A stretch of 64,000 nucleotides of DNA from JANXQG01 sp963780045 (GTDB lineage: Bacteria; Planctomycetota; Planctomycetia; Pirellulales; Thermoguttaceae). The notes under the pieces were generated by a model, which did not search any database, was not told the origin of the DNA, and saw only the letters and a list, made by a program, of their open reading frames with translations. The DNA is taken from the NCBI GenBank assembly GCA_963780045.1, contig CAVZZZ010000005.1, positions 806,001-870,000 of the forward strand, written 5' to 3'. The stretch's first letter is position 1. Every line of letters begins with the position of its first letter. This document shows, one piece after another, positions 40,761 through 49,077 of this stretch. The position numbers were made by a program, and so were the translations under genes.

Positions 40761-42455
40761 TCACCCCTTCCACCCCGGTCCCCGGACAAAACGCCCGGGT
40801 TTCGCGCCGGTGTGCTCTCCGTCCTTGAGCACCTGCACGCCGTTCACGAAGACGTGGACCATCCCGGTGGCGTATTGGTGAGGCTTCTCGTACGTGGCGT
40901 GGTCCTGGACCTTCGCGGGATCGAACACGACTACGTCTGCAAAGTAATTCTCCTTGAGCCTGCCGCGGCGGTCCAGCCGCAGGTTCTCGGCCGGCAAGGC
41001 GCTGAGCTTGCGGACCGCCTCCTGCAGCGTGATCAGCTTCTCGTCGCGGACGAACTTGCCCAGCACGCGGGCAAAGCTGCCGTAGGCCCGCGGATGCACG
41101 TTGGATTTCAGAAAAACGCCCTCGGGCGCCAGCGACTCGGCATCCGAACAGAAACTGACCCACGGCAGCGCGGCCTTTCGTCGCAGGTGCTCCTCGGATT
41201 GCGTGAAGTAAATGGTCGCGATCGGGCTGTCGTCTTCGACGATGAGGTCCATGACGGTCTCTTCCGCCGACTTGCCGCGCATCTTGGCGATTTGGCCCAG
41301 GGTCTTGCCCGTCAGAGGCTTGAGCTTTTCGCTCTTGAAGCCCACGAGCAGGATACCGTCCGGCGTTCCGGGCTCCAGGAACATGTTCTCCCAATCGGGG
41401 CTTGAGACGCGCATCGCGGCCACGATCCGCTTGCGCGTGGCCGGGTCCTTCAAGCGCCGCAGACATGCGTCAAACCCGCCGTCCTCCACCCACGGCGGCA
41501 TGGTGGAATCCAATCCGGTCGAGCCGGCCGGGTAAGTGTACATGTCGGCGGTGATGTGAAGCCCTTCGGCGCGGGCCTTCTCCACCATCGCGATCACCTG
41601 CTCCATTTTGGGCCAGTTCTCCCGGCCGGCCGTCTTAAGGTGATAGATTTCGGCGCGAATCTTCGCTTCACGGGCGATGGTCAGCAGCTCTTGGACGCCT
41701 TCAATGATCTCGGCGCCCTCGCTGCGCATGTGCGAAGTGTACAAGCCGTCGTACTCCGCCGCGGCTTTGCACAGCGCGATGATCTCGTCGGTCTTGGCGA
41801 AACTTCCCGGCGGATAGATGAGCGCGGAGGCCACGCCCATCGCCCCTTCCCGCATGGCCTGGCGGACGAGGTCCTGCATTTGTTTCAGCTCGTCGGCGGT
41901 GGGCGGCCGGTTGTCTTCGCCGATCACGTAGTTTCGCGGGGTGGCCGCGCCGATGAACGACGCCACGTTCGCGGAAACTCCGCGGCGCTCGAGCATTTGC
42001 AGGTATTCGCCCAGCGTGGTCCACGCGATCGGGTACTTGATGTCGCCCTGGCGTTTGAGCATCTGTTTTTTCATGCGGTCGTTGAGCGGCCCCATGGAAT
42101 CGCCTTCGCCCATCACTTCCAGCGTGACTCCCTGGCGAATGTCGCTCTGCGACCGGCCGTCCGCGATCAGCGTCTCGTTCGCCCAGCACATCATGTTGAT
42201 GAAGCCGGGTGCGACCGCCAGGCCCGCCGCGTGGATTTCCGTCTTCCCGTGGTCCGCCGAGAGATCGCCGACGGCCGCGATCTTGTCGCCGCTAATGGCC
42301 ACGTCGCCGACGAAGGGCGGTTTGCCGCTGCCGTCATAAATCGTTCCGCCGCGGAGCACGATGTCGTATTCCGCGGGCCAGGCGAGCCCGGCCGACAAAA
42401 TTGTAACAGCCGCGACGGCCGCACTGAGCATTGGATGACGAAGCAAAGTTTGCAT
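40761..42455 (-). CDS. N-acyl-D-amino-acid deacylase / D-aminoacylase family amidohydrolase
   Basis: A 564-residue exported enzyme: signal peptide (residues 1-28, ending LAWPAEYD), then IVLRGGTIYDGSGKPPFVGDVAI and the metal-dependent barrel. The metal region of the first strand reads APGFINMMCWANETL, where HxH-type ligands of typical family members are replaced (MMCWAN), so metal binding may differ. Other blocks: YTSHMRSEGAEI, IRAEIYHLKTAGRENW, FCSDAESLAPEG (catalytic Asp region), HPRAYGSFARVLGKFVRDEKLITL. The reading frame is intact. A partial copy of the gene's 3' end is found 0.9 kb away on the other side of the VapBC-like pair. Confidence 0.88.
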   Translation of the reverse strand: MQTLLRHPMLSAAVAAVTILSAGLAWPAEYDIVLRGGTIYDGSGKPPFVGDVAISGDKIAAVGDLSADHGKTEIHAAGLAVAPGFINMMCWANETLIADGRSQSDIRQGVTLEVMGEGDSMGPLNDRMKKQMLKRQGDIKYPIAWTTLGEYLQMLERRGVSANVASFIGAATPRNYVIGEDNRPPTADELKQMQDLVRQAMREGAMGVASALIYPPGSFAKTDEIIALCKAAAEYDGLYTSHMRSEGAEIIEGVQELLTIAREAKIRAEIYHLKTAGRENWPKMEQVIAMVEKARAEGLHITADMYTYPAGSTGLDSTMPPWVEDGGFDACLRRLKDPATRKRIVAAMRVSSPDWENMFLEPGTPDGILLVGFKSEKLKPLTGKTLGQIAKMRGKSAEETVMDLIVEDDSPIATIYFTQSEEHLRRKAALPWVSFCSDAESLAPEGVFLKSNVHPRAYGSFARVLGKFVRDEKLITLQEAVRKLSALPAENLRLDRRGRLKENYFADVVVFDPAKVQDHATYEKPHQYATGMVHVFVNGVQVLKDGEHTGAKPGRFVRGPGWKG

Positions 42456-42545
42456 GGTTGGACCCTATTATAGAAACACGAATCGCTTGCGGGGATGGTT
42501 AAGGCAATCTCACTTTAGCAAAGTGCCACGGCGCGTCAATAACCG

Positions 42546-42827
42546 TTAAGTCGCAAGCATCGTCTCCCCTTCAAGCACTTGCGATTCATGAAGCCTTTCG
42601 ACGCCCGCCCAACGCCACCATCGCGGCAGGGCGCCGACGTAAAACGACGGTTCGAGAATGCAGTGCTCGCTTGGCAATCCCGGGATGCTCGCGCCAAGCG
42701 ATCTCACTCGCATATCCACCAATGGCCATTTTTCGTAGTCTGGATGCGGGTCCGCAATTTGCAGAATGTTCAGTCACCCTGGGCTGATTTTGGCCGGCAA
42801 GAAGCCGAAGGCGATATCGTTGAACAT
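42546..42827 (-). pseudogene. Orphan open frame with one in-frame TGA
   Basis: From ATG 42827 the minus strand reads MFNDIAFGFLPAKISPG, a TGA, then LNILQIADPHPDYEKWPLVD and on for about 75 codons to TAA 42546-42548 (ending LEGETMLAT). The composition after the stop looks protein-like (PGLPSEHCILEPSFYVGALPRWWRW) but I recognise no family. It could be a remnant, a gene with a sequencing error, or chance. The rest of the 42456-42894 spacer shows nothing. Confidence 0.35.
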
Positions 42828-42894
42828 TCTTTTCGCCTCCGCAGCAGAGTCAAACGCTGAGTTATCCGGCAAAGGAAGGACTATTTACGGCACT

Positions 42895-43686
42895 TCACTT
42901 GCCATTCGTTAAGAATCTCGGCAGGAGGTTCGCGGCCCATTCCGCCACAGAGCCTTCCAGCGGCGGTTCGGCCGGACGACGGTAGTCGAGGGCGTAGTCG
43001 TAGCCGGAACGATCGTAGGTCTTCGTGAAGGCGTCTTCTAGATCGAGCGAAACTTCGGCTTCGCCGGCGGCCAGCGGCACCGGCACGACCGGCAACGCGT
43101 GCCACAGCGTCCATGCATGGACCTCGACTTTCGGATAGCTCGGGGGGCGGCAGATGAAGGCGTAGTAATCCGCCGAGGGCAAGCGTTCGCGAGTCGGCAA
43201 TCGCTTGCCGCCGCGCAGCAGATCGAGTTCCACAAGATTGGTGCGCGTGTCGAGAATATTTTCGCGCTTGCCCTGGTATTCCATGTAGCCGTCGCTGGGA
43301 CTTTTGTTCGTGGGCGAAAGCAATTCAATGACCGTGACTACCTTTCGGTCTTCGCGATCGCGAATCGTCAAGTACTTCTGCCTGCGGCCCTGCGGAATGG
43401 ACAAGGTGTAAATCGCTGGAGCAAGCGCCGTTGCGCTCGCAGCGGAACCGTCAAACGCGCGGCTCGCTTTCGCCGAAGCCTCGACGAACGCCAAATCCGG
43501 CTCGATTGTTCCCGCCGGCAGTTCGTTCTCGCTCACGAGGTAGACATCCTGCTCGACATCCACGGAGTATCTCGGCCGCACGGCCGGCACGAGCAATTCC
43601 TTCAGGACGGCGATAAAAGTTGTGTGGAAATCTTGCCACCGCTGGCCTTCGATAAACGGATCCATTCCCGGAAACGGGCTAGGCAT
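42895..43686 (-). CDS. DUF4058 family protein
   Basis: A 263-residue protein with the family start MPSPFPGMDPFIEG, WQDFHTTFIAVLKELLVP, YSVDVEQDVYLV, then VVTVIELLSPTNKSP, whose E-x-LSPxNK pattern recalls PD-(D/E)XK-like folds, and PLAAGEAEVSLDLEDAFTKTYDRSGY near the end. The function of the family is unknown; it is abundant in planctomycetes and cyanobacteria. It is 12 bp downstream of the PmoA-like gene on the same strand, so the two may be co-transcribed. Confidence 0.9.
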   Translation of the reverse strand: MPSPFPGMDPFIEGQRWQDFHTTFIAVLKELLVPAVRPRYSVDVEQDVYLVSENELPAGTIEPDLAFVEASAKASRAFDGSAASATALAPAIYTLSIPQGRRQKYLTIRDREDRKVVTVIELLSPTNKSPSDGYMEYQGKRENILDTRTNLVELDLLRGGKRLPTRERLPSADYYAFICRPPSYPKVEVHAWTLWHALPVVPVPLAAGEAEVSLDLEDAFTKTYDRSGYDYALDYRRPAEPPLEGSVAEWAANLLPRFLTNGK

Positions 43687-43698
43687 GAGGATTCTCCA

Positions 43699-44745
43699 TT
43701 ATTTCGTCTTCGCGTACTCCGCGAACGTCTCCGCCACGTGGCCCTGCTTCTCGTCGCCCTTGTGAAGCAGGATGCGATAGCGGAGGAGAAGCTCCTTGCC
43801 CTGCGGTAGCGCATAAGAGACCGGATGGCTCGTGTCGCCGTCGAACTCGTGCTCGGCGAAGGGATTGGCGGCGAAGAGACCGTAGTTCCGCACGTGCCAG
43901 CGCGCCGGGTAGCGGAAGCTGCTGGGATGGTTCAAGATAGCGATGCCGACCGTTTCGCCATCCAGCGGGCCGTGGTAATCGACCCACTCGGCCGGCTTGC
44001 CCCAGCAGGCTTTCTCGCCGACCCCGCCGCGGCTGTTGACGATCTGCCCGCCTTTTTTGGAATCGACGCGGATCGTGTCGGGCACGCGAAGGCCGAACGC
44101 GCCCTCCTTTGTGTCGCCAAACTCCAGCGGCCCCTCGCTGGCACGCAGGGTAACGGCGAAGTCGATCCACCGCGAATCGACCTCTGTGCCGAAAACGAGC
44201 CGCCGCTCGTCCGCCAAGACCTTTTTTCCTTCGGGGCTGAGCCAGTCGTCGCGGGCGACGATCTCGGCACGACCCCGATCCTGGGTGCCCCGGCCGCTTT
44301 TGATCTTTGTGAAATCGCGATGGACGATACTGCCGGTTTTCACTTTTGCCGTTTTCTTGTTCAGCGGCGGCTCGGACCAGAAGTCGATGCCATTGACGCT
44401 GCCGTGCGAGAACCAGAAGGAGCGGTGGTGCGGGTGGTCCTTGCTAAGTTGCGGCTTGCCTTCGATGGGCCAGGGCCGCGTCATCGGCTTGCCCGTCGGG
44501 CCGATGATCGGCCATAAAACGGGTTTCGTGCCGGATTGCGTCAGGTATTCGGTGAACAGTTGGCCGTCGATTTTAACGATGACGCCGCTGGGCGACTGCT
44601 CGGCGGTGATTTCCGCGGCGCGGACGGGAAGGACCGACAAAAGATTTGTGGCAGCCAAGATGAGGAACCACGAAATACACGAAACACTCGAAAAATGAAG
44701 GAAAGGAAAACCCTTTCGTGTTGTTCGTGTATTTCGTGGTTCCAT
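43699..44745 (-). CDS. PmoA-like (DUF6807) exported protein
   Basis: About 348 residues. The domain is a beta-sandwich fold with KPVLWPIIGPTGKPMTRPWP, DHPHHRSFWFSHGSVNGIDFW, KACWGKPAEWVDYHGPLDGETVGIAIL and ARWHVRNYGLFAANPFAEHEF. Despite the PmoA name, these planctomycete proteins are not methane monooxygenase components and probably act on carbohydrates; the exact role is unknown. ATG 44745 is the likely start, but the first ~25 residues (EPRNTRTTRKGFPFLHFSS) are translated from a dispersed palindrome (44664-44743), so the signal sequence (WFLILAATNLLSVLPVRA) may begin later. Confidence 0.82.
   Translation of the reverse strand: MEPRNTRTTRKGFPFLHFSSVSCISWFLILAATNLLSVLPVRAAEITAEQSPSGVIVKIDGQLFTEYLTQSGTKPVLWPIIGPTGKPMTRPWPIEGKPQLSKDHPHHRSFWFSHGSVNGIDFWSEPPLNKKTAKVKTGSIVHRDFTKIKSGRGTQDRGRAEIVARDDWLSPEGKKVLADERRLVFGTEVDSRWIDFAVTLRASEGPLEFGDTKEGAFGLRVPDTIRVDSKKGGQIVNSRGGVGEKACWGKPAEWVDYHGPLDGETVGIAILNHPSSFRYPARWHVRNYGLFAANPFAEHEFDGDTSHPVSYALPQGKELLLRYRILLHKGDEKQGHVAETFAEYAKTK
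44664..44743. repeat. Perfect 20-bp inverted repeat overlapping a start region
   Basis: GGAACCACGAAATACACGAA (44664-44683) pairs with its exact complement at 44724-44743 across a 40-nt loop. It appears to be a dispersed element, and here it provides the first codons of the PmoA-like gene. Confidence 0.9.
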
Positions 44746-44782
44746 GACTGTTTTCTCCCAGGCTTTTCTGCGATCAAGTTTT

Positions 44783-45760
44783 TCACGTTTCACCGTTGCC
44801 GGCCGCCCGCCGTTTGACCAGCACCACCGCGTTGCCAGCGTCGTTGTAACGGACCTCGTCCATGAAGGCCTGCATGAGGAAGATGCCCCGCCCGCTGGCC
44901 TTCTCGATGTTCACCGGATCGGTGGGGTCGGGCAGTTGCGAGGGATCGAAGCCATGACCCTCGTCGCGGATGGCAAAGGCCGCTTCATTCCGCGTGATGC
45001 GGGCCTCGACCTCGATCCGCCGTTCGCACATGCCGGGTTGCGAGCGCCGCTGCCGGACTTGGTCGCGGTAATCGGGCAGATTGCGCGACTCGGAATCGAG
45101 ACCGAGATTGCCATGATAGAGCGCGTTGGCCAGCGCCTCCTCCAGCGCCACGCCGACGCGGACGCGGTCGGCGTCGGAGCAAACGCCCAGGCGGATCGTT
45201 TCCTCTTGAAGATAGCGAATCAGCGGCTCGAACAGTTCGGGGTCGTTGTCCAAATGGAAAATGCTTTCTGTCCGCAACATGCAATTCAGCAATCGCGCCT
45301 GGCCGCGATCCTCAACGGCTACCCTGAGCACTTTCTCGATAGTGTCCCAAAGATAGCTCATCAGCAGCCGCTTGGGGACGTAGCTGGATGCGCCTTGCTG
45401 CAGCGCCTGGACGGCGATCTCCTCGCTGCCTTGCGAGGTCATCAGGATAATCGGAATTCTGGGGTAGCTCTCGCGCACGGCCGCGACCAACTGCAAACCG
45501 TTGATTTCCGGCATCATCAGGTCCGTGATGACCAGGTCGGGCTGATGCCGGGCGAGCTTGCTGAGGGCATCGCGGCCATCGACGGCATATTCGATCTTAA
45601 CCGTCGGGATGCCGGCCGCCAACTCGCCGACCGACTTGCTGTCAACCGTTTCCGCGCCGTCAACCGCGTACTGGACCTGCACGCTGGGGTTCTTCGAGAG
45701 CAGCTCGCCCACCAGGCGGCGATCGACGGCCGAGTCATCGACAACGAGAATGGTTATCAT
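44783..45760 (-). CDS. Response regulator fused to RsbW-type histidine-kinase-like ATPase
   Basis: A 325-residue protein. The receiver domain has VVDDSAVDRRL (acidic pair D8/D9), the phospho-acceptor in DLVITDLMMPEINGL and the conserved Lys in SSYVPKRL. The C-terminal domain is a GHKL ATPase of the anti-sigma kinase type: EEALANALYHGN (N box), AIRDEGHGFDP (G1), SGRGIFLMQ (G2). It probably couples a phosphorylation signal to partner-switching control of a sigma factor. An odd feature is a 27-residue tandem duplication in the receiver (VGELLSKNPSVQVQYAVDG, then VGELAAGIPTVKIEYAVDG), placed before the normal beta-3 strand. Confidence 0.9.
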   Translation of the reverse strand: MITILVVDDSAVDRRLVGELLSKNPSVQVQYAVDGAETVDSKSVGELAAGIPTVKIEYAVDGRDALSKLARHQPDLVITDLMMPEINGLQLVAAVRESYPRIPIILMTSQGSEEIAVQALQQGASSYVPKRLLMSYLWDTIEKVLRVAVEDRGQARLLNCMLRTESIFHLDNDPELFEPLIRYLQEETIRLGVCSDADRVRVGVALEEALANALYHGNLGLDSESRNLPDYRDQVRQRRSQPGMCERRIEVEARITRNEAAFAIRDEGHGFDPSQLPDPTDPVNIEKASGRGIFLMQAFMDEVRYNDAGNAVVLVKRRAAGNGET

Positions 45761-45970
45761 CGGAAGCTCCCTCGCGATCGAATTGCTTGCAACTAATCGT
45801 ACATGCGGCCGATGGCCTTCGCAAGCACGGCGTCCGTGTGGCGGATCGCTTCAAGCACCCTACGCGCGCCCCGAACCGCGAGTTAGAATTGGGGGTCTTT
45901 GAAAATAGCCTGCTGCCCTAGTTTAAGGCCGGTTGGCAGTAAAAAACACCTCTTGAAAGGGATTTCCACC

Positions 45971-47752
45971 TTGTTGCGAACCCATACTTGCGGCGAACTA
46001 CGCGCGGAACACGTCGGTCAACAAGTCACCTTGTGCGGCTGGGTCGATACCTATCGCGACCAGGGAGGGTTGCTCTTTGTCGATCTCCGTGACCGCTATG
46101 GCCGGACTCAGGTCGTTTTTACGCCGGAACGGGGAGATGAGACGCTCAAACAATCCAAGGCCCTCCGCTGCGAGGACGTGATTCTCGTTCGCGGCGATGT
46201 TGCCCGGCGGCCGGAGGGCACGGCGAACCCCAAGCTGGCAACCGGCGATATAGAGCTGCGGGTGAGGCACGTGGAAATCCTCAACAAGAGCGCCCCGCCG
46301 CCTTTCTTGCCCGATTCGCCGGAGCTGCCCGGCGAAGACCTGCGGCTGAAGTACCGCTATATCGACCTCCGCCGCGCGAAGATGCAGCAGACGCTCTTGC
46401 TGCGGCACCGCATCATCAAGGCGATGCGCGACTATTTCGACGAACAGCGGTTCGTCGAAGTAGAAACGCCGATGCTCGGCCGCAGCACGCCCGAGGGCGC
46501 CCGCGACTATCTCGTGCCCAGCCGCGTGGTGCAGGGCCACTTCTACGCCTTGCCGCAGTCGCCGCAGCTCTACAAGCAAATCCTCATGGTGGCCGGCTAC
46601 GACCGCTATATCCAGATCGCCCGCTGCTTTCGCGACGAGGACCTTCGCGCCGACCGGCAGCCGGAGTTCACGCAGTTGGACATGGAAATGTCGTTCGTCA
46701 CCGCCGAGGACGTCATCGGCGTGATCGACGGCCTGATGCAGCAGTTGGCGAAGGAGCTTCTCGGCCTCGACTTGAAGCTGCCGCTGCCGCGAATGACCTA
46801 CGACGAGGCGATGGAGCGCTTCGGCCACGACGCCCCAGACTTGCGCTTCGGGCTGGAACTTGTCGACATTACCGATCTGGCCCGCGAGGCCGAGTTCCGC
46901 GTCTTTCGCGATACGGCCGAGTCGGGCAATCGCGTCCGCGGCATGAACGTCAAGGGCTCGGCCGCGCGGTATTCCCGCAAGGATATCGACGAGCTGACGG
47001 CTTTCATCATCGAGAATTTCGGCGCCAAGGGGCTGGCGTGGTTCAAGGTTGAAGAGGGCGGCACGCTCGCCTCGCCGATTGCCAAGAACTTCAGCCCGGA
47101 GCTGCTGGCGAAGATCGCCGCGCGGATGTCGGCCGCGCCGGGCGACTTCGTGGTCTTTGTGGCCGACAAATTCGAGGTCACGTGCAAAGCGCTTTACGCG
47201 CTGCGGAAGCGGTTTGGCGTCGATTTGAAGCTCTACGATCCCGAGGAAATGAACTTCTCCTGGATCGTCGAGTTTCCCATGTTCGCGCCGGCCGAGAAGG
47301 GAGACGGCGAAGAAGAAGGCGGTTGGGCGGCCATGCACCATCCCTTCACTTCGCCGCGCCCGCAGGACATGCAGTTTTTGGCCACCGATCCCGGCCGCTG
47401 CCGCGCCGTGGCCTACGACCTGGTGATCAACGGCTACGAGGCGGGCGGCGGCACGATCCGCATCCACGACCAGCAGGTGCAGCAGCAGGTCTTCGACCTC
47501 TTGGGCATCGACAAGGAGAAGGCCCGCGAGCGGTTCGGCTTCCTCCTGGACGCCCTGCAATTCGGCGCCCCGCCGCACGGAGGCATCGCCCTGGGCATCG
47601 ACCGCATCGTGATGCTCTTCGGCAAGCTGGACAACATCCGCGACACGATCGCCTTCCCCAAGACCCAACGTGCCACCGACCTCATGACCGGCGCGCCGGG
47701 CGAGGTCGACGCGAAGCAGTTGCGGGAGTTGAATATCAAGGTGAACAAGTAG
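45971..47752 (+). CDS. aspS: Aspartyl-tRNA synthetase
   Basis: A complete class II synthetase of about 593 residues, bacterial type. N-terminal OB-fold (TCGELRAEHVGQQVTLCGWVDTYRDQGGLLFVDLRDRYG), catalytic domain with motif 2 (ARCFRDEDLRADRQPEFTQLDMEMSF), the bacterial GAD insertion domain, and motif 3 (GGIALGIDRIVMLF). It charges tRNA-Asp and may also charge tRNA-Asn, which cannot be decided here. I prefer TTG 45971 (reading MLRTHTCGEL) over the ATT/ATG-less upstream part of the open frame from 45899; AAAGGGA precedes it. Confidence 0.96.
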   Translation: MLRTHTCGELRAEHVGQQVTLCGWVDTYRDQGGLLFVDLRDRYGRTQVVFTPERGDETLKQSKALRCEDVILVRGDVARRPEGTANPKLATGDIELRVRHVEILNKSAPPPFLPDSPELPGEDLRLKYRYIDLRRAKMQQTLLLRHRIIKAMRDYFDEQRFVEVETPMLGRSTPEGARDYLVPSRVVQGHFYALPQSPQLYKQILMVAGYDRYIQIARCFRDEDLRADRQPEFTQLDMEMSFVTAEDVIGVIDGLMQQLAKELLGLDLKLPLPRMTYDEAMERFGHDAPDLRFGLELVDITDLAREAEFRVFRDTAESGNRVRGMNVKGSAARYSRKDIDELTAFIIENFGAKGLAWFKVEEGGTLASPIAKNFSPELLAKIAARMSAAPGDFVVFVADKFEVTCKALYALRKRFGVDLKLYDPEEMNFSWIVEFPMFAPAEKGDGEEEGGWAAMHHPFTSPRPQDMQFLATDPGRCRAVAYDLVINGYEAGGGTIRIHDQQVQQQVFDLLGIDKEKARERFGFLLDALQFGAPPHGGIALGIDRIVMLFGKLDNIRDTIAFPKTQRATDLMTGAPGEVDAKQLRELNIKVNK

Positions 47753-47810
47753 CTTTGGAGTGCGGCGCTTTATCGCCGCTCTTGAGTGACATTATCCGTG
47801 TGACGACATC

Positions 47811-48286
47811 GTGTCTACGAACAGCTTGAATGCTAATACGCGCATGAGACTTCGAGCACCTTATATCGCCGCGTTGATTAGAATGAGCATTTTCAGTTTT
47901 TTCGGCTGCTCTAGAAAAGACTCAAGGAGTATGCCCTCCGATGACAATTCTAAGCCCAAGCAAGTTGCGTCCGCGCCGATCAATATTTCACAGTGGCACG
48001 ACACGCTTTGCGTGGTTGGAAGAGCCGCGACGCAGGAGGACTTGGTAGCAGGTCGCGCAGTGTTTGTTGTGCGCGGCGGGCGCAGTCGACCGATCGACAT
48101 TCACTTGCCCATTGCGCCATCCACATCGACCAACAGACTGGAAAAGAGACGCCCGTGATTGTTGTGCAGGCGGAAGATGTGGGAGGTAATAAGACTATTG
48201 GCTTTCGTTACCTGAGTGGGGCTGACGGCGTGTGCCTACTCTCTGAGCTGAAATTGTTGGACGGGCCGGACGGCCGGTTTAAGTGA
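47811..48286 (+). CDS. Small putative lipoprotein (one frameshift)
   Basis: The first frame reads MRLRAPYIAALIRMSIFSFF then GCSRKDSRS, a lipobox-like signal with a cysteine, followed by ISQWHDTLCVVGRAATQEDLVAGRAVFVV. The frame breaks near 48110 and continues as HCAIHIDQQTGKETPVIVVQAEDVGGNKTIGFRYL to DGPDGRF. Possible starts are GTG 47811, ATG 47844 or ATG 47883. No family was recognised; the second half resembles a small beta-domain. Confidence 0.5.
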
Positions 48287-48346
48287 CGGCTGCGGGGGAT
48301 GAGCGCCGACTTGCCCAATTAGGTGATCTCGTATTAGAATAACCGC

Positions 48347-48595
48347 ATGCAGACGCTAGAGAAGGCATACGACGAAATTGTGGATCTGTTCGCCCGCGGA
48401 AGCAGTCCGGACGAGATTCTGCGGTTTCACCCTTCCCGCACCGCCCAGCGCCGGGCGCGTTATCTCTTGAGACGTAACAAACTAGGTCAGCTGACTGAGG
48501 ACGAAGCGGCCGAACTCGAACGATTGGGACAATACGAACACTTGGTTCAATTGGTAAAGGCGCGCGCCCATCTGCACGGGGAACTCGGAAGGTGA
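48347..48595 (+). CDS. Small helical protein paired with an HNH nuclease
   Basis: An 82-residue, charged, helix-rich protein (LEKAYDEIVDLFARGSSPDEIL, LTEDEAAELERLGQYEHLVQLVKARA). Its last codons overlap the start of the HNH gene by 4 bp (GTGA), so the two are translationally coupled. The context suggests a partner or regulator of the nuclease. Function is unknown. Confidence 0.72.
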   Translation: MQTLEKAYDEIVDLFARGSSPDEILRFHPSRTAQRRARYLLRRNKLGQLTEDEAAELERLGQYEHLVQLVKARAHLHGELGR

Positions 48596-49008
48596 CAACG
48601 CCGTACATCGCGGCCGCGCTGCGGAATCGGATTCGCCGTCGCGCAAAGTATCGCTGCGAGGACCGCCTGCTTGCCGAGGAAGATGCATTCCTCGCTCACG
48701 AGCCCGATCATATTATTGCGGAGAAGCACGCGGGAGCGACCACGTTTAAGAATCTTGCTCTCGCGTGCTTTGACTGCAACCGCTTCAAGGGTTCCGACAT
48801 CGCATCGCTCGACCCAAAGAGTAGAAAGCTGGTCCGTCTCTTTAACCCGCGCACCGATGCTTGGAACGAACACTTTCGGATCGTGGGAGGACAGATCCTG
48901 CCACGGACCGACATTGCTCGGGCAACGGAAAGGCTGCTCAAGTTGAATCTTCCAGCTCGCGTCGAGATACGAACGACCTTGTCGCGAGCGGGTCGTTATC
49001 CCGGCTAG
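48592..49008 (+). CDS. HNH endonuclease family protein
   Basis: A 138-residue protein with the HNH core HEPDHIIAEKHAGATTFKNLALACFDCNRFKGSDIASLDP: catalytic-histidine region EPDHII, the Asn in FKNLALA, and the CFDCN zinc knuckle. The first knuckle, usually CxxC, reads YRCEDRLLAEE here and lacks its second cysteine; a deletion of six bases would account for that. It may be a mobile or defence-type nuclease. It starts with GTG 48592 inside the stop of the upstream gene. Confidence 0.85.
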   Translation: MTTPYIAAALRNRIRRRAKYRCEDRLLAEEDAFLAHEPDHIIAEKHAGATTFKNLALACFDCNRFKGSDIASLDPKSRKLVRLFNPRTDAWNEHFRIVGGQILPRTDIARATERLLKLNLPARVEIRTTLSRAGRYPG

Positions 49009-49077
49009 AGCCGCTGCTGTTAGGCTTTGCTTCTCACTTGGCTGGCGTTACGAGCGTGACTGCGTTACGATAAAACC

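Noticed and set aside
45998..47668. 556-codon minus-strand open frame
   Set aside because: Antisense to aspS, which has all synthetase motifs. High GC leaves long antisense frames open.
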